From Lachnospiraceae bacterium Zagget3 (GTDB taxonomy: Bacteria; Bacillota_A; Clostridia; Lachnospirales; Lachnospiraceae), in contig MSHE01000029.1 in NCBI GenBank assembly GCA_001941025.1, positions 1 through 30,964 of the forward strand: a stretch of DNA of 30,964 bases. The letters are read 5' to 3'. The position numbers and the translations under genes are program-made. The notes under the pieces were generated by a model, which saw nothing but the letters and a program-made list of their open reading frames with translations, was not told where the DNA came from and ran no database searches. This document shows, piece after piece, positions 14,954 through 22,187 of this stretch. Each line of letters begins with the position of its first letter. Position 1 is the first letter of the stretch.

Positions 14954-16569
14954 AATGCCAAATATGTGGACAAGACATCCCTGATAACTCAAAATTCTGC
15001 GCGAAATGCGGCGCCAGAATACCAAGGTGCCCAACGTGTGGCAAGGTAATCACAAAGCGTATACGATTCTGCGCGAACGACGGTACACCCATCCCGGAAG
15101 ATGTGCTGGCACTGATCCCGGCACCTCTTCCCGCCGCCGCGCAGGCGGACAATCAGCCTGTTGCGGCGCAGGATACGATCCCGTCTGAACGCACGAATCC
15201 AGACAGGCAAACCTCGGACACGCAGAAAGCGAACCCATCCGATTCGCCTGCGCAAAGTCAGGAAGTTCAGAGCGGACAAGCGCCCGATACGAACTTCTAT
15301 AGTGAAGCGGCGCCGCCAGACAAAAAGAAGAAGGGCAAGGCGCGTATTGTGGTGATCGTATGCATCATCATCCTGCTCCTTGCCGGTGGAGCCACATGCG
15401 CCTATGCTTTGTTTCATGGGGGCGGCATTGGTGCATTGACGCAGACGCAGGACAGCTCCGCAACTGTGGAAAGTACCGTCCAGGACCGCACTGACAGTGA
15501 CGAGACAGAAAGTTCTGCATCCGATGCCGATACGGAACTGGCCGTGGGCGGCGATCTGTCGCCAGAAAGTGAGGCAGAGGCAGAATCTGACAGCTCGGCA
15601 GAAAGTGAGGCAGCGAGTGAATCTGAAGTCCCGGCTGAAAGCGTGGTAACGGAGGAAGTTACAGACACGGAGGATGCCGATACAACGCCCATCACAGATT
15701 CCTATGCTGATGACCGGAGTTATTATGGAAATTCCTTTGAGAACTTATCTCAGGGAGGCATCCTTGTGGCATCCGGCGAGTGGATTTACTATGTTTCACA
15801 GAGCAACAACTTCACCATCTGGAAGATGCGGGCGGATGGTACCGATCAGACATTGGTTTCCTCTACATCTGCAAGACATATCAGCATGTTGGACGATTAT
15901 CTCTACTATCGGGCAATCGAGACAGGCTATCTGCATCGTCTGAACGTGGAAACCGGGGATGACACCGTATTGGTAGCCCGTGATATCTATGAGCCGAAGG
16001 TAGTTGGAACGTACATCTATTACGAGGATCAATCTGATGATTCTTATGATCTGTATCGTTGCGAATTAGACGGCTCCAATGAGGTAAAAATTACAGATGG
16101 CGTTGTTTTCTATTGTTGTGTTTCGGATACGCGCATATATTATCTCGACACCAGAGATGGCAGAAAAGGATACTCTGTAGCGCTGGATGGTTCGGACAAA
16201 CAGCTGTGGTTTGATGGCCGCGTTGGCAGCATCGACTATGTGGACGGAACCACTTACTTCACTGATTTGGATAATGGCGGTCTGTATAAGATGAAGGACG
16301 GAGAGGAAACATACGAGCAAATCAGCAGTATGACTATGAAGGCGATCAACATCTATGACGGATGGATTTATTTCTCCGACGCTGATAACGGCGGTGCATT
16401 AACCAAAGTAAATCTCAGCGATACCAGTGAAGTGGTAATTCTGAGCACAGCGAGTTGTGAGCTGATCAATGTATGCGGTGGTTGGGTGCAATACCACGCA
16501 CCAGGTGAAGATGACGATGAGGGCTATTACTGGGTTCCCACCAGCGGCGGGGCGGTCGTGCAATTTTAA
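14950..16569 (+). CDS. zinc-ribbon membrane protein with DUF5050-like beta-propeller
   Basis: A 539-aa protein. Ribbon 1 has Cys3, Cys6, Cys17 and Cys20. Ribbon 2 has Cys27, Cys30 and Cys41 with Asp44 in place of the fourth Cys (FCANDG). A Pro/Gln/Ser linker, a KKKKGK stop and a membrane helix (about 131-153) follow, then an acidic Ser/Glu repeat stretch, then from about residue 255 a propeller-like region of DUF5050 type with repeated blades of the form GEWIYYVS...LWKMRADGTD-like, DDYLYYR, GTYIYYEDQSD and DGWIYFSDADNGG. AGGAG at 14937-14941 is the ribosome site. The inferred role is surface sensing or ligand binding passed inside to the ribbons; there is no proof of either. Last gene of the cluster. 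Confidence 0.82.
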   Translation: MKCQICGQDIPDNSKFCAKCGARIPRCPTCGKVITKRIRFCANDGTPIPEDVLALIPAPLPAAAQADNQPVAAQDTIPSERTNPDRQTSDTQKANPSDSPAQSQEVQSGQAPDTNFYSEAAPPDKKKKGKARIVVIVCIIILLLAGGATCAYALFHGGGIGALTQTQDSSATVESTVQDRTDSDETESSASDADTELAVGGDLSPESEAEAESDSSAESEAASESEVPAESVVTEEVTDTEDADTTPITDSYADDRSYYGNSFENLSQGGILVASGEWIYYVSQSNNFTIWKMRADGTDQTLVSSTSARHISMLDDYLYYRAIETGYLHRLNVETGDDTVLVARDIYEPKVVGTYIYYEDQSDDSYDLYRCELDGSNEVKITDGVVFYCCVSDTRIYYLDTRDGRKGYSVALDGSDKQLWFDGRVGSIDYVDGTTYFTDLDNGGLYKMKDGEETYEQISSMTMKAINIYDGWIYFSDADNGGALTKVNLSDTSEVVILSTASCELINVCGGWVQYHAPGEDDDEGYYWVPTSGGAVVQF

Positions 16570-17042
16570 AAGGGGGAACATTGCTTCCTCACTGGCATTT
16601 CCGGGGCAGGCAGTGATAATGATTCTTTTCATTGCAGCTTTCTCATATCGTGAGAAATGCAGCGAACGCATGAATATTTGTACCGGGAGAGATAGGGAAC
16701 CTCTGAACAAATGTGCTTTGACCAAAAGGAATCCCCGGAGGGGACGGCGCCTTGCGGTAAATTTGCGCCAGCGACTCGCATGGACTGTGGCCATTGAGAC
16801 GAAGCCGCCTGTCCCCTGCACGCCGGCTATTTGGGACAGCAGGCTCGGCGGCGACGGGCAAATTAGCTCGGCTGTTTTAGGTCATTCAGGGGCGGCGGCG
16901 ACAGCCTGGCTCTATTTGTTTTTGTCCCGAAAACAGACAAAATCGTCCGCATCAACCGAGATTTGCGCTGAACAGGCGGCACATGGAGGGAAACGTCTGT
17001 AACAACAGAATATCACACTGAAGATAGAGCGGCAATCCGCTG
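16570..17042. other. gene-free stretch holding repeat copy 2 and hairpins
   Basis: I see no supported gene. An open frame runs over 16469-17002 but has no ribosome site and crosses the repeat. Contents: the dispersed repeat at 16694-16796; a composite stem at 16804-16852 (GCCGCC + TGTCCC pairing with GGGACA and GGCGGC, with a 7-nt bulge); and the left arm of the hairpin at 17021. Confidence 0.6.
16694..16796 (+). repeat. dispersed repeat, copy 2 (plus orientation)
   Basis: It begins AGGGAACCTCTGAACAAATG (16694-16713), and its second block starts at 16771 (GCGACTCGCATGG, ending GGCCATTG at 16796). It has about 25 bp more between the two blocks than copy 1. The heads of copies 1 and 2 face each other across 9.8-16.7 kb. 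Confidence 0.75.
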
Positions 17043-17083
17043 TCAGGACTTCGGTTCCGGCAGATGGGTTGCCGCTCTATCTT
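17021..17083. terminator. long hairpin at the 3' ends of converging units
   Basis: Perfect 15-bp arms AAGATAGAGCGGCAA (17021-17035) and TTGCCGCTCTATCTT (17069-17083) with a 33-nt loop. The right arm lies inside the last codons of the minus-strand gene. T-rich sequence follows on the plus side (CTTTGTTT), so it may stop rightward transcription best, and may act on both strands. Confidence 0.6.
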
Positions 17084-17564
17084 TGTTTCCGGCAACGGAA
17101 GCAAAAGCCAAAACATATCGGAAGTGGTGATGCGCCGTCACTGGAAGAAGGTCAAAGACGGCGGTATTTCGAGTGGAAAGAAACGGCAACTCCACCACCT
17201 TCACCTCCGCCCCATCCTGCAGGGCACGGGAGGGGAAGGCGGCGATTTGAATCTCGTCGGAAGTCGCCCTGCGGATGGCCGTGTAACGCCCGTCGCTGTC
17301 CAGCACGGTCACAGAGCTGCGCTCCACCTTCCACTTCCCGTCCACCTCTTTCAGGCGGAACACAAAATCTCCGTTGTTGTCCTGGTACACGCAGGAGGCG
17401 GGGACGACCAGGGGGTAGCGTTCCCCGTTCACCGTGCCGCTTTCCGGGGTGCAGACCGTGACCTCCGGGAGCAGCGTGTCATAGACCCAGGCGGAGAGCA
17501 TCGTGCAGCCCAGCAGTGCAATCAGAAGCACCACGGTCAGACGCAAAACGCCTCGTTTTCCCAT
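17043..17564 (-). CDS. membrane-anchored protein with HlyD/RND-adaptor-like domain, in a sugar ABC operon
   Basis: A 173-aa protein starting 2 bp after the upstream permease gene stops, so surely co-transcribed with it. One membrane helix (about 8-27) precedes a beta-rich outside domain. The pattern VVPASCVYQDNNGDFVFRL, then DGKWKVERSSVTV, then ALQDGAEVKVVEL resembles the C-terminal barrel of HlyD/RND adaptors (VPxxAVxxxGxxxxVFVV...GLxxGDxVVV). No coiled coil or lipoyl part is present. The last 45 residues are odd (HHH, basic) and lie over a terminator-like hairpin, so the C-terminus may be a read-on after a lost stop. Role unknown: perhaps an extra-membranous subunit of this importer. Confidence 0.65.
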   Translation of the reverse strand: MGKRGVLRLTVVLLIALLGCTMLSAWVYDTLLPEVTVCTPESGTVNGERYPLVVPASCVYQDNNGDFVFRLKEVDGKWKVERSSVTVLDSDGRYTAIRRATSDEIQIAAFPSRALQDGAEVKVVELPFLSTRNTAVFDLLPVTAHHHFRYVLAFASVAGNKDRAATHLPEPKS

Positions 17565-17566
17565 TT

Positions 17567-18322
17567 CTAATTCACCCCCGTAAAGGTGACGCCCCCCGCC
17601 AGCTCATCCCGGAAGTACAGGAGCAGCAGGAGCGTCGGCAGCATGGAGAGCAGCCCTCCGGCAAAACTGAGGGGCAGATCTGTCCGGTTGACCACCGCCA
17701 GGAACACACTCAGCGGGTAGTCCGCCGCACCCTGCAAAAACACCATAGGCTGCTCCACCATGTTCCACACATCCACAAAGGTCAGCAGAATCAGACTGAT
17801 CACCCCGCCTCTGGAGGCTGGGACAAGCACCTGCCACAGCGTCTGCCAGGTATTTGCGCCGTCCATACGGGCCGCATCCAGAACCTCGTCCGGCACGCTG
17901 CGAAACGCCTGCGTCATCAGCACCGTGCCGAAGGGCAGGAAGATGCAGGGCAGCGCCAGCGCCGCCCAAGTGTTCAGCAGGCGCAGCTTGTCCAAAATGA
18001 TGTAGTTTGGCACCAGTGTCGCCTGCACCGGCAGCATCATCAGGACGATCATCAGGAAGAACAGCCCCCGTTTCCAGCGGCAGGTGAACTTCGCAAAGGC
18101 GAAGCCGCCCAGACAGCTGACCAGAATCTGACAGCCCACCACCACAATGTCCAGCGCCAGGGTTTTCCAGAATTTGTACAGATAATCCGGCTGACGAATG
18201 AAAACCCGATAGAGGCCGCCGGGATGGCAGAGGGCGCCTACCGCGATGTAGACCGCCGGAAACAGGAGGGCCGCCCACAGCAGCAGGACAAAAGCGGTGC
18301 CCCCAATATGCCGTTTTTTCAC
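17567..18322 (-). CDS. carbohydrate ABC transporter permease, MalG type
   Basis: A 251-aa inner permease of the CUT1 (MalG/UgpE) family with about six membrane helices. The EAA loop reads EVLDAARMDGANTWQTLWQVLVP. It starts with GTG at 18322, overlapping the stop of the upstream permease by four bases (GTGA), a typical coupling. It would pair with the 299-aa permease and the lipoprotein encoded upstream. No ATPase gene lies in the operon, so it probably uses a shared MsmX-type ATPase, as is known for many Firmicute CUT1 importers. Sugar unknown. Confidence 0.9.
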   Translation of the reverse strand: MKKRHIGGTAFVLLLWAALLFPAVYIAVGALCHPGGLYRVFIRQPDYLYKFWKTLALDIVVVGCQILVSCLGGFAFAKFTCRWKRGLFFLMIVLMMLPVQATLVPNYIILDKLRLLNTWAALALPCIFLPFGTVLMTQAFRSVPDEVLDAARMDGANTWQTLWQVLVPASRGGVISLILLTFVDVWNMVEQPMVFLQGAADYPLSVFLAVVNRTDLPLSFAGGLLSMLPTLLLLLYFRDELAGGVTFTGVN

Positions 18323-19218
18323 TGCATCGCCCCCTCATAGCGCCGCTGGAACCGGTAGAAAATGGCCACCAACACCGAAACCAGGAGAAACAGGCACACT
18401 GACGCCACGGAAAGGCGCTGGTAGTTCAGATTTTTGAAGTTGTTGCTCAGATAGTGCTGGAGCATATAGATGTCTGACTGAGGATGCTCCCCCGCCAGCA
18501 GGAACGCCTCCCGATAGGTGCGAAAGCAGTTCATAACGCTGATGACGAACACAAAGAAGAAGGTGGGTGTCATCATGGGCAGGGTGACGGCGCGGAGCTT
18601 CTGCCAGGCGGAGGCTCCGGACAGCTCCGCATCGTCGTAGTAAGCCCTGGGGATCGCGTTCAGCCCCGCCAGGTACAGCACCACGTTATAGCCGAAATTC
18701 TTCCAGAGGTACAGCCCCAGCAGCACCCAGAACGCGGCGGGGCCGTCGAGCCAGGCCACCGCCGGAATCCCCAGCGCCTCCAGGATACGGTTGAGCATAC
18801 CGGTCTCTGAAAACAGCGCCTCCGTCGCTGTCACGATACTGGCCACGCCCACCGCCATAGGCAGCAGAAGGGCGGAACGGAACAGCCGCGTCCCGGTAAA
18901 ACGCTTCTGTGCCAGCAGCGCCAGCGCAAAGGAGAGCACCATAATCAGCGGAACGCCCAGCAGCAGGAACCGCAGCGTGTTGCCCATCGCAAGGCGGAAG
19001 GTGGAGGAGTTCCACACCTGAATGTAGTTCTCCAGCCCTACAAATCTGCCTGTCACGCCAAAGGTGACGCTGTCATAAAGGGTAATGCCGAAGGGAATCA
19101 GGAAAAAGACCGTGACCCCCACCAAAATCGGGGCCAGCAGCAGCCAGGGGGTCAGCCGTCGGCTCCGCCTCCCCGCCCCCTCAAACGGCCTACTCATCCA
19201 GGTAGAGCGCCCAGTCAT
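18319..19218 (-). CDS. carbohydrate ABC transporter permease, MalF/UgpA type
   Basis: A 299-aa CUT1 permease with six membrane helices; the EAA loop reads NAIPRAYYDDAELSGASAWQKLRAVTLP. The start at 19218 is supported by GGAGG 9 bp upstream and overlaps the end of the binding-protein gene by 29 bp; a downstream ATG at 19197 (overlap ATGAGTAG) has no ribosome site. It forms the heterodimeric channel with the next gene product. Confidence 0.9.
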   Translation of the reverse strand: MTGRSTWMSRPFEGAGRRSRRLTPWLLLAPILVGVTVFFLIPFGITLYDSVTFGVTGRFVGLENYIQVWNSSTFRLAMGNTLRFLLLGVPLIMVLSFALALLAQKRFTGTRLFRSALLLPMAVGVASIVTATEALFSETGMLNRILEALGIPAVAWLDGPAAFWVLLGLYLWKNFGYNVVLYLAGLNAIPRAYYDDAELSGASAWQKLRAVTLPMMTPTFFFVFVISVMNCFRTYREAFLLAGEHPQSDIYMLQHYLSNNFKNLNYQRLSVASVCLFLLVSVLVAIFYRFQRRYEGAMQ

Positions 19219-20515
19219 TGTAGAGTGCCTCCAGGGCCGCGTCCAGCTCCGTTTCTCCGGCCTGCCAGTTGTACAGGGTGTTCAGCAGCTCCATATCATA
19301 GTGGGTGGAATATTTGCCGTCCGTGATGCGCTCCTCGCAGTCCGCCAGACTGGTCATGGCGCTTTCCCCCACATAATCCAGGGTGTAGGCGAAGGACGAC
19401 TGCTCCAGCGCTGCCTGGGCGCAGCCCTTCCGCACCGGATAGCCCCCGCCCATGATGGGAAAGACCGGTATGCTGCCGCCCTGCACCTCCTGGGACAACA
19501 TCCACTCCAGGAACGTCACAGAGGCCTGGGTATTTTCGCTGGTAGCCGGCACAAAGGCATAGGCCGTGACCTCTGCCGTCACACCGTCCTTCTCGTTAGG
19601 GATGGCGACGTAGCCCAGTTCCGCTGTCGTATCCTGCTGCTGTAACGCACTGGCGAGTCCGGTGAGGGCCAACAGCGGATTGGTTGCGGCCATCACCAGC
19701 GTACCATCATCAATCAGTTCGGCATAAGATTTTCCCTCGTCAGGATACTCCAGCGCCAGTGGGCGAAATTCCTGTGCCCACTGGAGGGCAGCGGTGTAGT
19801 TGTCATCGTAGAGGGAAATGGTCAGCTCCGCCTTGTTGACCACCGGATAGGACAGCGTGCCGACCACAAAGGCGCATCCCAGAGAAGCGCCCGTCAACTC
19901 CCTGGCATAGGTTTCCATCAGCGTTTGGAGAAACGCCTCCTGACCCTCAGGAAACACCGGGTCATCTGACAGATCGACAATGATTCCGTTCAGCTCCACA
20001 CGCAGAGGAATCAGGTACTGTGCGCCGTTCAGCTGTCCGGCTTCAAAGACGCCGTTCAGGTACTCCGACCGATTGATCTCATCCAGCAGTTCGGAGAGGT
20101 CCGCCAGCACACCCCCCGCCATCAGGGAATTGACGTCCTGCACCAGCGCGCCGCCGTTCAGCTCATTGAACTGACTGGTGCCGCCGGTGAGCAGGTAAAG
20201 GTCAGCGTCACTGCTGCCCGCCATCAGTGCGGTGCGATGCTGTTGCAGCACCGCCTCCCGCTGAGACAGGGAATCGGTGTCAACGGAAGGCGTATAGTCG
20301 CTGCTGATCGTCAGCTCCACATGTGGCAGCATCTCGGCCTCTACCTGAATGTTGGGATAGGCCTCCATAAAGGCCGTCACCATCGTGCTGACATTGGTAT
20401 AAGTTGCACCGTCTACATAGAGTTTCAGGGTCCCGTTTTCGTCATTCCTCTGCCCGCAGGCGGTCAGCGCCAGGCACAGCACCAGCGCCAGCAACAGGGA
20501 AAGCAATCGTTTCAT
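19190..20515 (-). CDS. extracellular solute-binding lipoprotein (sugar ABC, family 1)
   Basis: A 441-aa binding protein for the importer. The start at 20515 is chosen over an in-frame ATG at 20551 because AAAGGAGAG lies about 9 bp before it and the product then starts with a lipoprotein signal: MKRLLSLLLALVLCL and lipobox LTAC with Cys20. The mature part begins TLKLYVDGATYTN and has the alternating pattern of family-1 (MalE-like) proteins, including a C-terminal ...FLEWMLSQEVQGG segment common near their end. Ligand unknown, probably an oligosaccharide. It follows the LRR lipoprotein gene by 61 bp on the same strand. Confidence 0.88.
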   Translation of the reverse strand: MKRLLSLLLALVLCLALTACGQRNDENGTLKLYVDGATYTNVSTMVTAFMEAYPNIQVEAEMLPHVELTISSDYTPSVDTDSLSQREAVLQQHRTALMAGSSDADLYLLTGGTSQFNELNGGALVQDVNSLMAGGVLADLSELLDEINRSEYLNGVFEAGQLNGAQYLIPLRVELNGIIVDLSDDPVFPEGQEAFLQTLMETYARELTGASLGCAFVVGTLSYPVVNKAELTISLYDDNYTAALQWAQEFRPLALEYPDEGKSYAELIDDGTLVMAATNPLLALTGLASALQQQDTTAELGYVAIPNEKDGVTAEVTAYAFVPATSENTQASVTFLEWMLSQEVQGGSIPVFPIMGGGYPVRKGCAQAALEQSSFAYTLDYVGESAMTSLADCEERITDGKYSTHYDMELLNTLYNWQAGETELDAALEALYNDWALYLDE

Positions 20516-20554
20516 ATGGCATACTCTCCTTTCCAGTGGCATTCTATCCACAAT

Positions 20555-20606
20555 GATTCCAGCGCGAAAATGGTTGTCAGGATTCCAGCGCGGAAAATGC
20601 GGTCAG
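20555..20606. repeat. 26-bp imperfect tandem duplication at the 3' end of the LRR gene
   Basis: Two adjacent 26-bp units, 20555-20580 and 20581-20606, share GATTCCAGCGCG and GTCAG and differ by a few bases and a one-base shift. The second unit encodes the last codons of the LRR protein (FSALES and stop); the first is its non-coding echo beyond the stop. Confidence 0.8.
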
Positions 20607-21686
20607 GCTCCCGGTGTCCAGCTCCGCCGTGCCGTCGCACAGCGCATCCGCCGCAGGCGTGTAGTCTATGATGAAATACTCCAGCTCAGGGCTGCCGGAC
20701 AAAATCGCTTCACACAGCGCAATGTCGGTCTGCATATGGTTGGTCAGATCCAGATAAACCAGGTCGGGCATCCTGGTGAGGGGGCTGTAGTCCATATCCT
20801 CGAACAGCTCCCTGCCGGAAACATCTTGCTTCATATCCAGATATACCACCGTAGTGCGTTCCAGCGGCTCCAAATCCGGATAGGTCGTGCCAGACCCTAT
20901 CCTCAAATACCAGAGCTGCGGCAACGTGGTCAGCGGTTCCAGCGAAGCGATTTCGCTATCATTCAGGGATACCTTGGTCAGGGCGGGGAGATTTTCGATC
21001 GGGGTCAAATCAATGGAACCGACGCCATTCAGATACAGCATTTCAAGGGAGTCCATACCGGAAAGCGGCTCCAGACTGACCACCTGAGCATCGTCTATCT
21101 CAAGCTTCTTCAGATATTGACATTCCTCTATGCCGGAGAGGTCGATCACCAAATCTGTTGTCCCGTGAAAGTCCACCTCAAAAATCTGAAGGCTGTCAAA
21201 ATGCCGCAGATCGCTCAGGCTTGTAATGTCCGGAAAGCTTTCCTGTTCGTAGAGGCACCGGACATCGTTGTCCCAGGAAACCAGTTCAAAGCAGAAATCA
21301 TCATAGCCCTCCGTTGGCTGCTTTAGCAGTACATCATGGGGAGTTCTTCCTGGCATTATAGCAAGCACCTGTATGTCCCATACGTCGCTGTGGTAAATAT
21401 CCCCTTCCGGCTGATCCAGCAGGAAGCGGATATGCGCTTCCATTCCGGCGTCCTCCCATTCAATGACATAGTCCTCTCCGTGGGATACTTCCACGGGGTC
21501 ATAGTGGTACCAGGCTGCATCACGCCATGCCTGGAGCAGGATTTCGGCATCGCTGGTTGTGTCGGCGTCGGATTCGGCGGCTGTGGAGGAGACTGTGGTC
21601 TGACCGCAGGCGCAGAGCGTCATCAGGAACCCAACACAGAGGAATATGGCAGCAAACGCTGCGGAGGGCTGTTTCTGATGCTTCAT
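20577..21686 (-). CDS. leucine-rich-repeat lipoprotein
   Basis: A 369-aa secreted lipoprotein. The signal ends in LCAC with Cys27, then a Ser/Thr/Asp linker. Residues about 55-150 are a beta-rich N-terminal domain (VIEWEDAGMEAHIRFLLDQ and onward). From about 160 to 330 irregular LRRs of the internalin/SDS22 kind occur: LRHFDSLQIFEVDF, YLKKLEIDDAQV, SLEMLYLNGVGSIDLTPIE, ALTKVSLNDSEIASLEPL, QLWYLRIGSGTTYPDLEPL and DLVYLDLTNHM. AAGGAAGG 8 bp upstream supports the start. It is first in a probable five-gene minus-strand unit with a CUT1 sugar importer, so it may capture or present a ligand for it, or be a separate surface adhesin. Confidence 0.83.
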   Translation of the reverse strand: MKHQKQPSAAFAAIFLCVGFLMTLCACGQTTVSSTAAESDADTTSDAEILLQAWRDAAWYHYDPVEVSHGEDYVIEWEDAGMEAHIRFLLDQPEGDIYHSDVWDIQVLAIMPGRTPHDVLLKQPTEGYDDFCFELVSWDNDVRCLYEQESFPDITSLSDLRHFDSLQIFEVDFHGTTDLVIDLSGIEECQYLKKLEIDDAQVVSLEPLSGMDSLEMLYLNGVGSIDLTPIENLPALTKVSLNDSEIASLEPLTTLPQLWYLRIGSGTTYPDLEPLERTTVVYLDMKQDVSGRELFEDMDYSPLTRMPDLVYLDLTNHMQTDIALCEAILSGSPELEYFIIDYTPAADALCDGTAELDTGSLTAFSALES

Positions 21687-21737
21687 AATGATGCCTTCCT
21701 TTCGTAAAAATGGAGAAGATTTTTTGTTCTTGCTATT

Positions 21738-21766
21738 ATTCTAAGAAAGAATTGCATAAATGTCAA
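21738..21766 (-). promoter_or_regulatory. promoter of the LRR/ABC operon
   Basis: On the minus strand: a perfect TTGACA (21761-21766), 17 bp, then TAGAAT (21738-21743). It lies 52 bp upstream of the LRR start, and the repeat array begins a few bases beyond its -35. Confidence 0.85.
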
Positions 21767-21769
21767 ATT

Positions 21770-21810
21770 AAAAGAAGATGAAAATTTCATTAAAATTTTC
21801 ATCTTCTTTT
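21770..21810. promoter_or_regulatory. 18-bp perfect palindrome just upstream of the LRR promoter
   Basis: AAAAGAAGATGAAAATTT (21770-21787) is the exact reverse complement of 21793-21810, with a 5-nt centre CATTA. It starts 4 bp from the -35 and contains the heptamer TTTTCAT in both orientations. It could be a symmetric operator, or an AT-rich bidirectional terminator insulating the aro side. Confidence 0.75.
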
Positions 21811-21857
21811 CATCTGATTTTAATCTGATTTTAATCTGATTTTAATCGAATTTTCAT
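21796..21857. promoter_or_regulatory. six heptamer repeats at exact 11-bp spacing (OmpR/PhoB-type operator array)
   Basis: TTTTCAT or TTTTAAT starts at 21796, 21807, 21818, 21829, 21840 and 21851, each 7 bp followed by 4 bp (CTTC, CTGA, CTGA, CTGA, CGAA). Direct repeats at 11-bp spacing, one helical turn, are the known mark of OmpR-family response-regulator sites (PhoB, PhoP, CiaR). No such regulator gene lies in the window. The array could serve the LRR promoter and, 100 bp away, the aro promoter. Confidence 0.75.
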
Positions 21858-21932
21858 TTTTCGGCAGAAGGGAGGGGCGATGTCTGTTCCTGTGTCCGGA
21901 AGGGGTGGGTCTGCCACAGGCGTCAGGGAAAG

Positions 21933-21949
21933 TTCACAGAAATTGTGAA
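21933..21949. promoter_or_regulatory. dyad upstream of the aro promoter
   Basis: TTCACA (21933-21938) and TGTGAA (21944-21949), 5 bp apart, end 7 bp before the -35. This is a candidate operator; no cognate regulator is visible. Confidence 0.5.
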
Positions 21950-21956
21950 ATTCCAC

Positions 21957-21984
21957 TTGCATTTTCCGGGGACTGTGCTATAAT
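21957..21984 (+). promoter_or_regulatory. extended -10 promoter of the aro operon leader
   Basis: TTGCAT (21957-21962), 16 bp, TATAAT (21979-21984) preceded by TGTGC, a full extended -10. It lies 30 bp upstream of the leader ORF. Confidence 0.8.
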
Positions 21985-22014
21985 CAACTCAACTGGTCGA
22001 AACGAGGCACGAAA

Positions 22015-22155
22015 ATGAACAACGCTGTCCGTACATCCTATTACTCCTTTACCGAGAGCTGGACCCGATTTATTGGTTCCGGCTATTTTGCGTGGGGAAA
22101 ATTGGATAGCTGCGGGACAAGAGCGGGCATTGGTGTGCGCCCTGTGATGGGGTAG
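22015..22155 (+). CDS. aromatic-rich leader peptide (candidate attenuation leader of the aro operon)
   Basis: A 46-codon ORF with CGAGG 7 bp before its ATG. Codons 9-27 contain Tyr-Tyr (22039-22044), Phe (22048), Trp (22060), Phe (22069), Tyr-Phe (22084-22089) and Trp (22093): eight aromatic codons in nineteen. All three aromatic amino acids occur, as expected if the leader reads the pools of chorismate-derived amino acids. It ends 33 bp before a terminator. Caution: the C-terminal part (CGTRAGIGVRPVMG) also resembles the end of DUF6273-like surface domains, so a relic of such a gene, perhaps reused as a leader, is the alternative. Confidence 0.6.
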   Translation: MNNAVRTSYYSFTESWTRFIGSGYFAWGKLDSCGTRAGIGVRPVMG

Positions 22156-22187
22156 TACGCCAGGCATTTTGAGAACCAGTCGCATCA

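Noticed and set aside
16469..17002. 177-codon ORF running out of the propeller gene into the gap
   Set aside because: It overlaps the real gene in another frame, crosses the dispersed repeat and lacks a ribosome site.
21796..21857. CRISPR-like array
   Set aside because: The repeats are 7 bp with 4-bp near-identical spacers, far too short, and there are no cas genes.
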